Below, piece by piece: positions 8,727 through 16,781 of a DNA stretch of 64,000 bases (its first letter is position 1; the number at the start of each line of letters is the position of its first letter). Made by a program: the position numbers and the translations under genes. Source of the stretch: Candidatus Zixiibacteriota bacterium. Lineage in GTDB: Bacteria; Zixibacteria; MSB-5A5; GN15; FEB-12. The notes beneath the pieces are model-generated. The model was not told where the DNA came from, made no database searches, and saw nothing but the letters and a program-made list of their open reading frames with translations. Location: positions 44,696-108,695 of the forward strand of contig JAJRQO010000042.1 in the NCBI GenBank assembly GCA_024280215.1, read 5' to 3'.

Positions 8727-8740
8727 GGTATCCAAGTTGC
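8727..8740 (+). promoter_or_regulatory. possible sigma-54 (-24/-12) promoter of the pilin operon
   Basis: TTGGGTATCCAAGTTGCAA contains GG and GC dinucleotides separated by exactly ten bases, with a perfect TTGCA -12 block, as in sigma-54 promoters. It would start transcription about 26 nt before the pilin ATG. Type IV pilin genes are often sigma-54 dependent. The base before GG is G instead of T, so the -24 block is imperfect. Confidence 0.4.
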
Positions 8741-8777
8741 AATAATAATAGTAAAAGATTGAACTATGGAGTCATAT

Positions 8778-9173
8778 ATGAATAACAAAGGCGTTAGTAT
8801 TTTAGAAGTTTTAGTCTCGATGATAGTCCTGAGTATTGGGTTATTAGGGGTGGCACCTCTGATTGTCGTATCTATCAAAAGTAATTCGATATCGAGAGAT
8901 ACCACCATCACCTCAAAGTTAGTACGTGAACAAATCGAATACTATGAATCATTGGACTCTCTACCACCAGTCCCGTATGAGACAACTGAAAGAAGCGATG
9001 ATGATAAATTTGAAGTGCATGTTCTCATTCAGGATAACACAACCGATCTCGCAATTCCTTCGGGGCTCTTTCAAATCAAGGTAACTATCAACTGGGAAAG
9101 TGAAACGAAAATACTCAATAAAACAACATTTGCGACCTACTTACGAAAAGGGGCTGTTCATGTGTACAATTAA
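8778..9173 (+). CDS. type IV pilus modification / PilV-like minor pilin
   Basis: 131-aa prepilin-like protein. The N-terminus reads MNNKG|VSILEVLVSMIVLSIG: a prepilin peptidase site after Gly with Glu at position +5, then a hydrophobic helix. This is the class III signal of type IV pilins and pseudopilins. GGAG six bases upstream fixes the ATG at 8778; an ATG twelve bases earlier would disrupt the short leader. The remainder (EQIEYYESLDSLPP... and a beta-rich tail) fits PilV-like minor pilins. First gene of a three-gene operon; its 3' end overlaps the next gene by 14 bp. Confidence 0.82.
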   Translation: MNNKGVSILEVLVSMIVLSIGLLGVAPLIVVSIKSNSISRDTTITSKLVREQIEYYESLDSLPPVPYETTERSDDDKFEVHVLIQDNTTDLAIPSGLFQIKVTINWESETKILNKTTFATYLRKGAVHVYN

Positions 9174-9738
9174 AAAAAATAATGGATTTACCTTGATAGA
9201 AGTTTTAATCGCTGTCTTACTTTCTGGCATTATTATTTCCGGTGGATTTAATTTTTACACAACGATGCAGAACCAAACATCAATACAAATGGAAATATCC
9301 AATATTCAAAACATTGCACGTTCGAGTTTGGATGATATTGCCACAACAATTCGTAAAGCAGGCTATAAATTAAATACTCATGATGCATTCGAAATAAATG
9401 GTGATAGCCTTATGGTTTTTTTTGCTCAGTATAATTCTGTTGATACTGTTATTTATTTTTTATCTTCGGATTCTGATGATGACGATAACGATGACGACGA
9501 CGATGACGATGACGAGTCATCGGATAATTCATCATACTATCTAATGAAGTACTGCTCATATGGAACAACATCAATTTATTCTGACAATATTGTCTCAATA
9601 GATTTTTTAGATATCGATAACAATATCATTGAGATTACTATTACAGCTCAATCAGAATATCCAGATGATACTTATGAACTCTATAACGGTTATAGAAGAT
9701 GGACACTTAGTGAAACCGTCTGTATCAGAAATATATAG
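9160..9738 (+). CDS. PilW-like minor pilin with poly-aspartate tract
   Basis: 192-aa prepilin-like protein with the class III leader MCTIKKNNG|FTLIEVLIAVLL. AGGGG about seven bases upstream supports the ATG at 9160; a longer in-frame start at 9100 lacks sense because prepilin leaders are short. The helix is followed by a segment typical of PilW (IQNIARSSLDDIATTIRKAGY). Near residue 105-125 is a highly acidic run with about a dozen Asp, encoded by a GAT/GAC microsatellite at about 9474-9514. Such a tract may bind Ca2+ or result from repeat slippage. Likely a minor pilin of a type IV pilus or type II-like pseudopilus tip. Confidence 0.8.
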   Translation: MCTIKKNNGFTLIEVLIAVLLSGIIISGGFNFYTTMQNQTSIQMEISNIQNIARSSLDDIATTIRKAGYKLNTHDAFEINGDSLMVFFAQYNSVDTVIYFLSSDSDDDDNDDDDDDDDESSDNSSYYLMKYCSYGTTSIYSDNIVSIDFLDIDNNIIEITITAQSEYPDDTYELYNGYRRWTLSETVCIRNI

Positions 9739-9747
9739 GTGAATAAA

Positions 9748-10914
9748 ATGAAAATAATTAAAACCGAAAATGGTTCGACTCTTTTAGTAATTCTCGCTCT
9801 GATGGCGATTATCACTATTGCTTCACTCACAGCGGTCAATCAAGCAACCACCGATGTTGATATGACATTTAACCAACTTCACAAAGATCAGGCATTTTAT
9901 ATTGCTGAAGCAGGACTAAAACAAGCATTAGCAAAACTTTCTGAGAATCCATATTGGGATTCAGGATTTGTTGACATTGATTATGATGGAGGTACTTTTA
10001 ATGTCGTCTACATTGACAGTTTTTCAGATCCAGGACTTTTTGATACGGTCATAATCAGATCGATTGCAACCATGCAAGATAGCCGAAGTGGTGTCGAGAC
10101 ATATTTGGTTCCTTTAGAATTTAACCCTTTTAAATATGCAATGTATGGTGATGAACTCGTCGATATTAGAAATAGTATGACAACCGATTCATACAATTCA
10201 GATTCTGGCTCTTATGCCGAATCTGTTCTTAGTGAGAATGGCTCCGTTGGGTCAAATGGAGATGTTATAGTTAAAAATGGTGCCACTGTCAGTGGTGATG
10301 CTATCACTTCTCTTGAAGATGGACTAAACATTAATGCTGGAGCAGTTATTTTAGGTGACACAACATCTGTTGCTCCAGTACATGACTTAGAAATAGTTCC
10401 ACAATCTGAGTATGATTGGGCAGAAGCAACCAGTATCTCTTCGACTGGAATCAGTGGTACTTACGATTACAATCCAGTTACAAAGACATTTGAAGCGGAT
10501 GATGGTGATGTTGTCTTAGAAAGTGGAGTATATTTTTTCTCTTCAATCATTCTTAGTAAAGATGCCGCAATCAGTCTTGCCCCAGATGCAGAAGTCACAA
10601 TTTACATCACAGGTGATATAGAAATTAAAAATTCAGGGGATATAAATGCCGACGGTACACCATCTGATTTGGTCTTTAATTCTCAAGGTGATATAGTTTT
10701 AAAGAATAGCGGAACTATATCAGCTGTTTTTTATTGTCCAGAAGGTTCTGCTGATCTCAGAAATTCTTCTGATTTTTATGGCTCAATTATTGCTAATGAT
10801 ATAGTTGCCCATAATAGTGCTGGTTTTCATTATGACCGAGAATTAGATAGTTATCGACGAGCGTCACAAATTTATAAAGAACAAATCGCATGGCGGGAAG
10901 TCGCTTTTTACTAA
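9748..10914 (+). CDS. PilX-like N-terminal pilin fused to a DUF7305-type beta-helix domain
   Basis: 388 aa. The N-terminus (KTENGSTLLVILALMAII...QATTDVDMTFNQLHKDQAFYIAEAG) matches the PilX/pilus assembly N-terminal pattern, including the typical 'A.YIAEAGl..A' segment. From about residue 130 the protein becomes a repetitive, right-handed beta-helix-like domain, with phrases such as VKNGATVSGDA, SGVYFFSSIILS, VTIYITGDIEIKNSG and LRNSSDFYGSIIA. This agrees with DUF7305-type domains attached to PilX proteins. AGGTG six bases upstream decides the ATG at 9748 over GTG at 9739. Third gene of the pilin operon; a terminator follows. Probably a large tip or adhesin-like pilin. Confidence 0.8.
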   Translation: MKIIKTENGSTLLVILALMAIITIASLTAVNQATTDVDMTFNQLHKDQAFYIAEAGLKQALAKLSENPYWDSGFVDIDYDGGTFNVVYIDSFSDPGLFDTVIIRSIATMQDSRSGVETYLVPLEFNPFKYAMYGDELVDIRNSMTTDSYNSDSGSYAESVLSENGSVGSNGDVIVKNGATVSGDAITSLEDGLNINAGAVILGDTTSVAPVHDLEIVPQSEYDWAEATSISSTGISGTYDYNPVTKTFEADDGDVVLESGVYFFSSIILSKDAAISLAPDAEVTIYITGDIEIKNSGDINADGTPSDLVFNSQGDIVLKNSGTISAVFYCPEGSADLRNSSDFYGSIIANDIVAHNSAGFHYDRELDSYRRASQIYKEQIAWREVAFY

Positions 10915-10937
10915 CAAATAAGTCGGTTATGAAAGAG

Positions 10938-10975
10938 ATAGGGCAGTAAGATATTGGAATCTGCCCTATTTTATT
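10938..10975 (+). terminator. terminator after the pilin operon
   Basis: Nine-bp stem ATAGGGCAG/CTGCCCTAT with a 14-nt loop, followed by a T-rich tract. It lies between convergent genes and could serve the + strand operon. Confidence 0.75.
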
Positions 10976-10990
10976 TTTGTATTATATCTT

Positions 10991-11359
10991 TTACAGCCAA
11001 TCTTTGGTCATAAACTCTCCTTGATGACCGTCATCATCGAAAAAATACAAACTCCGCTGCCCATCTTTCCATGTATGCTCTAAAACTTCTACACCAAGTA
11101 ACTCAAGCTTTTTCTTAAATGTATCATATTCACTCGGTGAAATTTGAAAAGCAAAATGTAGATGTTTGGCTGGTAGCCCATCAAGCAAACCGTGGTACCC
11201 ATCCTCCCAAATTCCAAATGTAGAACCATCTTCTAAAACGATAAAAACTTGCTTGTTATCAGTATCTTCAATAATTTTTTTGTGTGGTAGTAACTGACTA
11301 TAAAATAAAACTGATTTATTAATATCATTCACACCAATATGCATTTCAAGCATTCTCAT
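10991..11359 (-). CDS. VOC (glyoxalase/bleomycin-resistance) family protein
   Basis: 122-aa single-domain VOC protein with two beta-alpha-beta-beta-beta halves. The first half has HIGVNDINKSVLFYSQLL, with the first metal-ligand His. The second half has KHLHFAFQIS and ends in SLYFFDDDGHQGEF, with the C-terminal Glu ligand position. VOC enzymes are metal-dependent lyases, isomerases, dioxygenases or antibiotic-binding proteins; the substrate cannot be told. AAGGAG five bases upstream fixes the ATG at 11359 in preference to an in-frame start 21 bases earlier. It appears to be a single-gene unit. Confidence 0.85.
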   Translation of the reverse strand: MRMLEMHIGVNDINKSVLFYSQLLPHKKIIEDTDNKQVFIVLEDGSTFGIWEDGYHGLLDGLPAKHLHFAFQISPSEYDTFKKKLELLGVEVLEHTWKDGQRSLYFFDDDGHQGEFMTKDWL

Positions 11360-11388
11360 TAAAACTCCTTTTGTATACATATATAAAA

Positions 11389-11412
11389 AGCGGAACCCAA
11401 AAGAGTTCCACT
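11389..11412 (-). terminator. terminator following the deacetylase-like gene
   Basis: On the minus strand AGTGGAAC and GTTCCGCT form an eight-bp stem with one G-T wobble, an eight-nt loop and a TTTTTATAT tail. It lies about 90 bp after the stop of the 11504-12391 gene. Confidence 0.7.
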
Positions 11413-11503
11413 TTATTTAAATTTTATGTAATAAAAAGATATTTTTGTTCAGTAGAATTGATATGACTGTTTTCTGTTTTTCGATTACTGAATATAGTAA
11501 TGG

Positions 11504-12391
11504 CTACTGTGCAGGTAAATGATCAGGATCGGACTCTTTCAGCATTTGTAAAAAGTTGACAGTTCCCGCACCAAAATATGCTTCAGGGCGATGAAAAGCT
11601 TTATCCTTGAGAGCTTTTTCAACTGAGATAAATTTGTAGCCCATTTCTTTAATAGCCCCTAACATTTCATCTAAAAAGACCGCATTGATACGATTAGCTC
11701 GAAGCTTTAATATCTGTTTACACGGACGATTAAGCACTTCTATAGATAATCGTTCCGATGCTTCGATTTCATCTAAAACATGATTGATATATTCATTCAT
11801 CAAAGCAAAATATTCAGACGTATCTGGTTCTTTGCCCATTTTGTCCAATGACATATTATAGAGATAATCCTCAATAACAACTGTTGCTGGAACAACTGCA
11901 TATTTTTTATTATCAAGATACAAACTGAGTTGATTTTTTTTCTCAGAAGTATTTCCATAATGTAAATATGGGTATCTAAAATACCGATTTTTCTGTCCAA
12001 ACCCCAAGAGCATTGGGTCTAACTCTTTTTCACCATGTTTGATATCATCGATAAATTGACCAATACCAAGCTGGTTAAAATCTTGATTAGAATAAGTCAT
12101 ATTGCCCATCGCATGTCCATTGTTGAGCCATTCGCCTAACAAATCAAATGATTCATGAATTTGCTCACCGACAACAAAACCAATCGCTTTGATTTCATAC
12201 TTTTTGAGAGCCTGGAGAATCAGATACGAAACCGCATCACGGTCGACATCTTGAAACCCAACCGCTACAGGCAATTCATCAAAAGAGATACAGATTTCTT
12301 TTTTTGCTTTATTCTTTTTAGATTTGGGAGCAGAGAGAACCGCTTGCACAAAAAATAAACTGAGAACTATAAAGAGAATATTTTTTTTCAT
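11504..12391 (-). CDS. secreted NodB-fold polysaccharide deacetylase-like protein, metal ligands altered
   Basis: 295-aa exported protein (signal peptide KKNILFIVLSLFFVQAVLS). It aligns by eye to the polysaccharide deacetylase (CE4) fold: motif 1 ICISFDELP (33-41), motif 2 NNGHAMGNMTYSNQDF (about 90-105) and motif 3 YFRYPYLHYG (137-146). Active CE4 enzymes have DD in motif 1 and H-S/T-x-x-H in motif 2. Here these read DE and M...N, so both metal-binding histidines are lost. It may be a non-catalytic carbohydrate-binding protein or use a different chemistry. Six bases downstream of pyk, so probably cotranscribed. Confidence 0.75.
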   Translation of the reverse strand: MKKNILFIVLSLFFVQAVLSAPKSKKNKAKKEICISFDELPVAVGFQDVDRDAVSYLILQALKKYEIKAIGFVVGEQIHESFDLLGEWLNNGHAMGNMTYSNQDFNQLGIGQFIDDIKHGEKELDPMLLGFGQKNRYFRYPYLHYGNTSEKKNQLSLYLDNKKYAVVPATVVIEDYLYNMSLDKMGKEPDTSEYFALMNEYINHVLDEIEASERLSIEVLNRPCKQILKLRANRINAVFLDEMLGAIKEMGYKFISVEKALKDKAFHRPEAYFGAGTVNFLQMLKESDPDHLPAQ

Positions 12392-12396
12392 CTGTT

Positions 12397-13815
12397 TTAT
12401 TTTTCTATCTCATGAATCATCATAAAATTTGTATCGGCATTAGAATCAAATGGTAATCCACCAGCAATAACAACTTTATCTTTTTTCTGACTGAGTTCAA
12501 ATTTACGACTAACTCTTTCAACAGTATTTACCATCAAACGAAACGACGATGGCTTCTTGACAAAAATTGGATAAACTGAACGAAGCAAAGTTAATTTTGT
12601 TAAGACTCGTTTATTATAGGTCAGTGCAATAACTCTTTGAGGTGGAAACAAATTAGAAATGAGACGAGCAGTAAATCCAGAAGATGTAAATGCAAATATC
12701 GCTTTTGCTTCAATATCAGATTGTATTGAACTAACTGATTTCGCGATAGCATGAGTGACCGCCGAACGTATCAGATGTTGCTCGACATGTACATCAACAT
12801 GATTACGTTTTGAAAATTTTTCAGAATTCAACGCAACTTGTGCCATCGTCTGTACTGTTTCAAGAGGATAAGTACCTGTTGCTGTTTCAGCAGAAAGCAT
12901 GACCGCATCTACATAATCGAACACTGCAGTGGCAACATCAGATATCTCTGCTCTGGTTGCTCTTGGAGAAAATCGCATCGACTCAAGCATTTGGGTAGCA
13001 ACAATCACAGGTTTGTGATGACAGTTAGCAAGTTTGATAATTTTCTTTTGTAAATGAGGAAGTTCTTCAAATGGAAGTTCCACACCCAAATCACCCCGTG
13101 CGACCATCACTCCATCAGCTAATAGCATAATATTTTCAATATCATCAATTGCTTCTTTTTTCTCAAGCTTGGCAATAATATCCTGATCACCACCATGACG
13201 TTTCAAAATTTTACGTGCCTGAATTATATCATCTCCAGAACGTACAAACGAAAGTGCCACAAAATCTGCCATACACTCGCAAGCAGTTTTTAGATCTGCT
13301 TTATCTTTTTCTGTAATTGTAGGAATTTGTATATCAGAATCTGGTAGATTAATTCCTTTACCACCAGTCAACACTCCATCATTTCCAATCTCAAGTTCAA
13401 TTTTATTTTTTGAACATTTTCTAACATGTAAAACAATATTACCATCGTCTATAAAAACTCGTTCGCTTTTCTTAACCGATGCAATAATTGCAGGATGATT
13501 AACACCAATGATTCGATTTTCTAAATCAGTTTCACCAGTTGTAAGTGTGAGCGACTCTCCTTGTTTCATGAGAAGTTCGCCTTCAAAACGGTCTAATCTG
13601 AGTTTAGGTCCTGAAATATCAAACAAGATACCAACAGGAAACTTTGCTTTTGCAATCCCTCTTCGAATTATTGAGACCGATTTTTTGAAATCATCAGCTG
13701 TTCCATGTGAACAATTAACCCGAAAAACATTAACGCCTGCATCGGCAAGTTGTCTCACTTTGGAACTATTTGCTATCGCTGGCCCATAGGTCGCGATTAT
13801 TTTTGTCTTCTTCAT
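12397..13815 (-). CDS. pyk: pyruvate kinase
   Basis: Last step of glycolysis: phosphoenolpyruvate plus ADP to pyruvate plus ATP. About 472 aa, normal length. Visible motifs: KTKIIATYGPA at the N-terminus, FRVNCSHG (PEP/ADP site Arg and Asn), VALSFVRS, MVARGDLGVELPFEE, the IVATQMLESM segment, and the signature RATRAEISDVATAVFDYVDAVMLSAETATG. The C-terminal effector-type domain (from about 345) is present. The second of two close in-frame ATGs is chosen because AAGG lies about ten bases before it, whereas the first ATG (13824) almost touches the Shine-Dalgarno. Cytoplasmic. Confidence 0.96.
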   Translation of the reverse strand: MKKTKIIATYGPAIANSSKVRQLADAGVNVFRVNCSHGTADDFKKSVSIIRRGIAKAKFPVGILFDISGPKLRLDRFEGELLMKQGESLTLTTGETDLENRIIGVNHPAIIASVKKSERVFIDDGNIVLHVRKCSKNKIELEIGNDGVLTGGKGINLPDSDIQIPTITEKDKADLKTACECMADFVALSFVRSGDDIIQARKILKRHGGDQDIIAKLEKKEAIDDIENIMLLADGVMVARGDLGVELPFEELPHLQKKIIKLANCHHKPVIVATQMLESMRFSPRATRAEISDVATAVFDYVDAVMLSAETATGTYPLETVQTMAQVALNSEKFSKRNHVDVHVEQHLIRSAVTHAIAKSVSSIQSDIEAKAIFAFTSSGFTARLISNLFPPQRVIALTYNKRVLTKLTLLRSVYPIFVKKPSSFRLMVNTVERVSRKFELSQKKDKVVIAGGLPFDSNADTNFMMIHEIEK

Positions 13816-13973
13816 ATTTTTCATACCTTATTGAGTAGCATCTAATTACTCAGAAATCAACAAAAAATTATTAAATAGCAATCCCGCTATGCTAAAGCTC
13901 CAACTGTTTCATCCGATAGAATTAATGTACCAAACTGAAACAGGAAAATTATAATTCTCAAGGAAGAGACGGT

Positions 13974-14855
13974 TTGAAAACTATAACAGAAATAAAAAAC
14001 AGATTCTCAAATAATCAATCAAGTGAGAAAAGCAATTCAAGAGGTTCAACAGATACTTTTTTATGGCACCTCTCCCTCTTTGATAAAATTTCAGAAAATG
14101 ACCAAAAAATACTGAACGCTTTAACACCAAATAATTGTTCGATTTTCCTTATGAGCAACAAGAAAATCATATTTCATTCTGAAAACTTATCTATCAAAAG
14201 CATTCAAAACGAAATTCACTTCTCCCATGATGCCACTTATGTACAAAAAATCGTTGATGACAACCAAAGGCAACTCAGAGTTCTTACAATTCCATTTGAT
14301 GATAAAAACGGCATAGGTCTCGTATCAGCAACAACGTTAAATACATCGACAGAACTTGAAGATAGTTTTTTACATAATGTGACAGACCTTCAAAAAAAGT
14401 ACCTCACAATAAAAAACTCAATTGAGACAATAAACCAAATAACAAAAAGTGCTGACCCTCTGCTTATTTTCAACCGTACAGACGGACAACTATTGACATC
14501 TAACGATTCGACAACTTCTTTTTTTAGTCTTTCTCAAAAAGAACTTCTCAACGAATCTCTCCAGTCGCTTCAAAGTAAATTCCCAAAAGCTACACAACGA
14601 AAGATGCATATCAGTAACCGCACAATTGGTACTACTGATTGCTCAGTTGTACATTACACTTTGATATCATCGGATACGTTTGACATCAACACAATCGCAC
14701 AAGAGTTACAAGAACATACCGAACATCTAATCAAACAATATAGAGAATTACAAACGATAGAGAATGCTGACCAAAAGACAATCCAAAGAAAAATTGCTGA
14801 AGTAAACAAGATATATACTTCACTTGTAGATTATTCAAATAATAGAAAAAAATAA
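13974..14855 (+). CDS. hypothetical PAS-like sensory protein
   Basis: 293 aa with a TTG start (AAGGAAGAG upstream). No TM segments. A first region (about 60-115) resembles a small sensory fold (SIFLMSNKKIIFHSEN... RVLTIPFDDKNGIGLVSA). A second (about 160-225: ADPLLIFNRTDGQLLTSN, then FSLSQKELLNESLQSL) has the start pattern of a PAS domain ('lifn.dG.il..N'). The C-terminus is a helical segment. No kinase or GGDEF domain is present, so it may pass a signal by protein contact. It is followed 24 bp later by a degenerate NtrC-type regulator and then a GAF protein, which suggests one signalling unit. Confidence 0.5.
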   Translation: MKTITEIKNRFSNNQSSEKSNSRGSTDTFLWHLSLFDKISENDQKILNALTPNNCSIFLMSNKKIIFHSENLSIKSIQNEIHFSHDATYVQKIVDDNQRQLRVLTIPFDDKNGIGLVSATTLNTSTELEDSFLHNVTDLQKKYLTIKNSIETINQITKSADPLLIFNRTDGQLLTSNDSTTSFFSLSQKELLNESLQSLQSKFPKATQRKMHISNRTIGTTDCSVVHYTLISSDTFDINTIAQELQEHTEHLIKQYRELQTIENADQKTIQRKIAEVNKIYTSLVDYSNNRKK

Positions 14856-14879
14856 CATTTACTCATACAGGATAAATTA

Positions 14880-16241
14880 ATGCAATCAAAAACTAAAATT
14901 ATAGCGGTAAATATCCCTATCAAATTATCAGAAAAACTAATGACAGATTTTTTGGAAAACCAATTTTCTGTCACTATGGTTGATAATTTATATTCACACG
15001 CAACAGCAACTTTGATTGAACAAAGCCATATTGTCATATTGAATACAGACGACAACCTTTACTCCGCCAAACAACTTGCGTCATTTTGTCAAAGTAACCC
15101 ATTTGTTGAAGTTGTTGGGATAGTAAGAAATGATAATGACGAAAAACATCAATTTATTCAAGCGGGACTTTTTGATATTATCACAAATGATTGTTCACAA
15201 GATGAACTCAAGACAATATTATTAAGAGCTGTAAAAGCACAAAAAAACAAAACTGAAATTTCACGATTAAAACAATACGTTGCTATGAATTTTGGTTTTG
15301 ACAATCTTATTGGTAATTCAAAACAAATGCTCCAACTGAAAGAAAAAGTAAAAAATGTCTCACCAACCGACATCGCAGTTCATCTCAATGGTCCATCAGG
15401 CTCGGGAAAATCAATCACCGCAAAAGTTATTCATCACCATTCTGAAAGACGAAAACAACCATTGCTAACAATTGATTTATCGGCAACATCTGAATCGATG
15501 ATTGATGAATTACTCTTTGGCACAACAGATTCACCAGAAAACGCTCTACTTTTTAAAGCAAACAACGGAACACTCTTTATAAAAAACATTCATCTTATAC
15601 CAAATATGACTCAACAACGATTGATTCGTTTTTTCCATACCAACAAGTTAAACAATGCACCAAATTGTAAAAAACTTTCAGTAAGGTTCTTGAGCGCATC
15701 AGGAATGAATCTAAATAGCTTGGTCAACGCTGGTACTTTTGAAAGAGAATTGTACCACCTTATAGGTGAAATTACAATTACAATTCCTCATCTAAAAGAA
15801 CGTCTCGATGATGTTGAATCATTGGCTGAATATTTTGCACGCAAAGTATCCCATGAATCCGACCGACAAAATCTTACTTTCAGCCGTTCAGCTTTAGAAC
15901 TATTGTACAATCATCATTGGTCTGAGAATGTTCGTGAACTTGAGAATATAATCAAAAGAGCTGCAACACTTTGTCGTACTTCTCAAATAGAAGAACACGA
16001 TATTCTCTTTATAGAGTCAGGCCTTGCATCAACATCACCCAACAGATTCACCGTTGATATGACAGCAGATCAAGGGAATGGTATTCTCGATGAAGGGCAA
16101 CGTTCTCTTATCGTAAAAACGCTCAATACCAACAATTGGAACTTTACCCAAACCGCCCAGGAGCTCGGTATTGGTAGAACAACTCTTTGGCGTAAAGTGA
16201 AAAAATATAATCTCAAAAAAGAGTCGGCAGAACTTGTCTGA
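14880..16241 (+). CDS. NtrC-family-like regulator: pseudo-receiver, AAA+ without GAFTGA, Fis-type HTH
   Basis: 453 aa with three regions. Residues 5-120 are receiver-like, but the N-terminal acidic pair and the conserved Lys are absent, so phosphorylation is unlikely. Residues 140-375 form an AAA+ domain with Walker A GPSGSGKS (171-178) and the WSENVRELENIIKRA segment. The sigma-54-contacting GAFTGA loop is missing (LLFGTTDSPENALLFKANNG), and Walker B lacks its acidic pair (GTLFIKNI in place of GTLFLDEI). Residues 404-446 form a Fis-type helix-turn-helix (FTQTAQELGIGRTTLWRKVK). It probably binds DNA without activating sigma-54, as in TyrR-like members. AGGA seven bases upstream supports the ATG. 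Confidence 0.8.
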   Translation: MQSKTKIIAVNIPIKLSEKLMTDFLENQFSVTMVDNLYSHATATLIEQSHIVILNTDDNLYSAKQLASFCQSNPFVEVVGIVRNDNDEKHQFIQAGLFDIITNDCSQDELKTILLRAVKAQKNKTEISRLKQYVAMNFGFDNLIGNSKQMLQLKEKVKNVSPTDIAVHLNGPSGSGKSITAKVIHHHSERRKQPLLTIDLSATSESMIDELLFGTTDSPENALLFKANNGTLFIKNIHLIPNMTQQRLIRFFHTNKLNNAPNCKKLSVRFLSASGMNLNSLVNAGTFERELYHLIGEITITIPHLKERLDDVESLAEYFARKVSHESDRQNLTFSRSALELLYNHHWSENVRELENIIKRAATLCRTSQIEEHDILFIESGLASTSPNRFTVDMTADQGNGILDEGQRSLIVKTLNTNNWNFTQTAQELGIGRTTLWRKVKKYNLKKESAELV

Positions 16242-16256
16242 TAGATAGGATATAAA

Positions 16257-16781
16257 ATGTCAAATCGTATCTATCTCACCGAGGAACGAAATCTCTCGTT
16301 TGACTTCGAATCGGATTTACCCGACAAAGCCAGCATAGCTGAAATCTTTGGAGAACTGACCCGACGACTCGAAGTTAAATTCGACATTAACAAAGGTGTC
16401 TTAGTTCTTCGCAATCAAATAGAAAATTCGTTTTTAGCCATTTCTACTTGGAACGACGGAGAGTTTTTGGACGGGTTGGCAATTTCTCTACCGACCGCTC
16501 CATCTCTATTTGAACAGGTCGCCGATGATGGTCAGGTATTTTCAGACAGTTATGCAGGAATTTTCTCTGGGAATTTCTTTGAAAAAAAATTACTGCTCAG
16601 TCGTAACAGCAAATCCTATATGCTGCACCCTCTCAAACATGAAGGACAGATTGTTGGGATGCTTGGTTACAGTTCAGAAGAAGACCTATCATTTACTGTT
16701 TTTGAAGAGGGAATTCTTTTAGATATTACCACAAAATTTGCTAAAATAATCAACGATAAAAATGTTAGCGATAGATTTTAA
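16257..16781 (+). CDS. GAF-domain protein
   Basis: 174 aa, cytoplasmic. The fold pattern is that of a single GAF domain: IAEIFGELTRRLEVKFDINKGVLVLR, a central loop, SYMLHPLKHEGQIVGMLGYS and a closing amphipathic helix (EEGILLDITTKFAKII). GAF domains bind small ligands such as cyclic nucleotides or haem; no Cys or His signature for haem or bilin stands out. It lies 15 bp after the NtrC-like regulator with its own AGGA site, so it is the third gene of the signalling unit. Its stop overlaps the stop of convergent mltG. Confidence 0.7.
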   Translation: MSNRIYLTEERNLSFDFESDLPDKASIAEIFGELTRRLEVKFDINKGVLVLRNQIENSFLAISTWNDGEFLDGLAISLPTAPSLFEQVADDGQVFSDSYAGIFSGNFFEKKLLLSRNSKSYMLHPLKHEGQIVGMLGYSSEEDLSFTVFEEGILLDITTKFAKIINDKNVSDRF

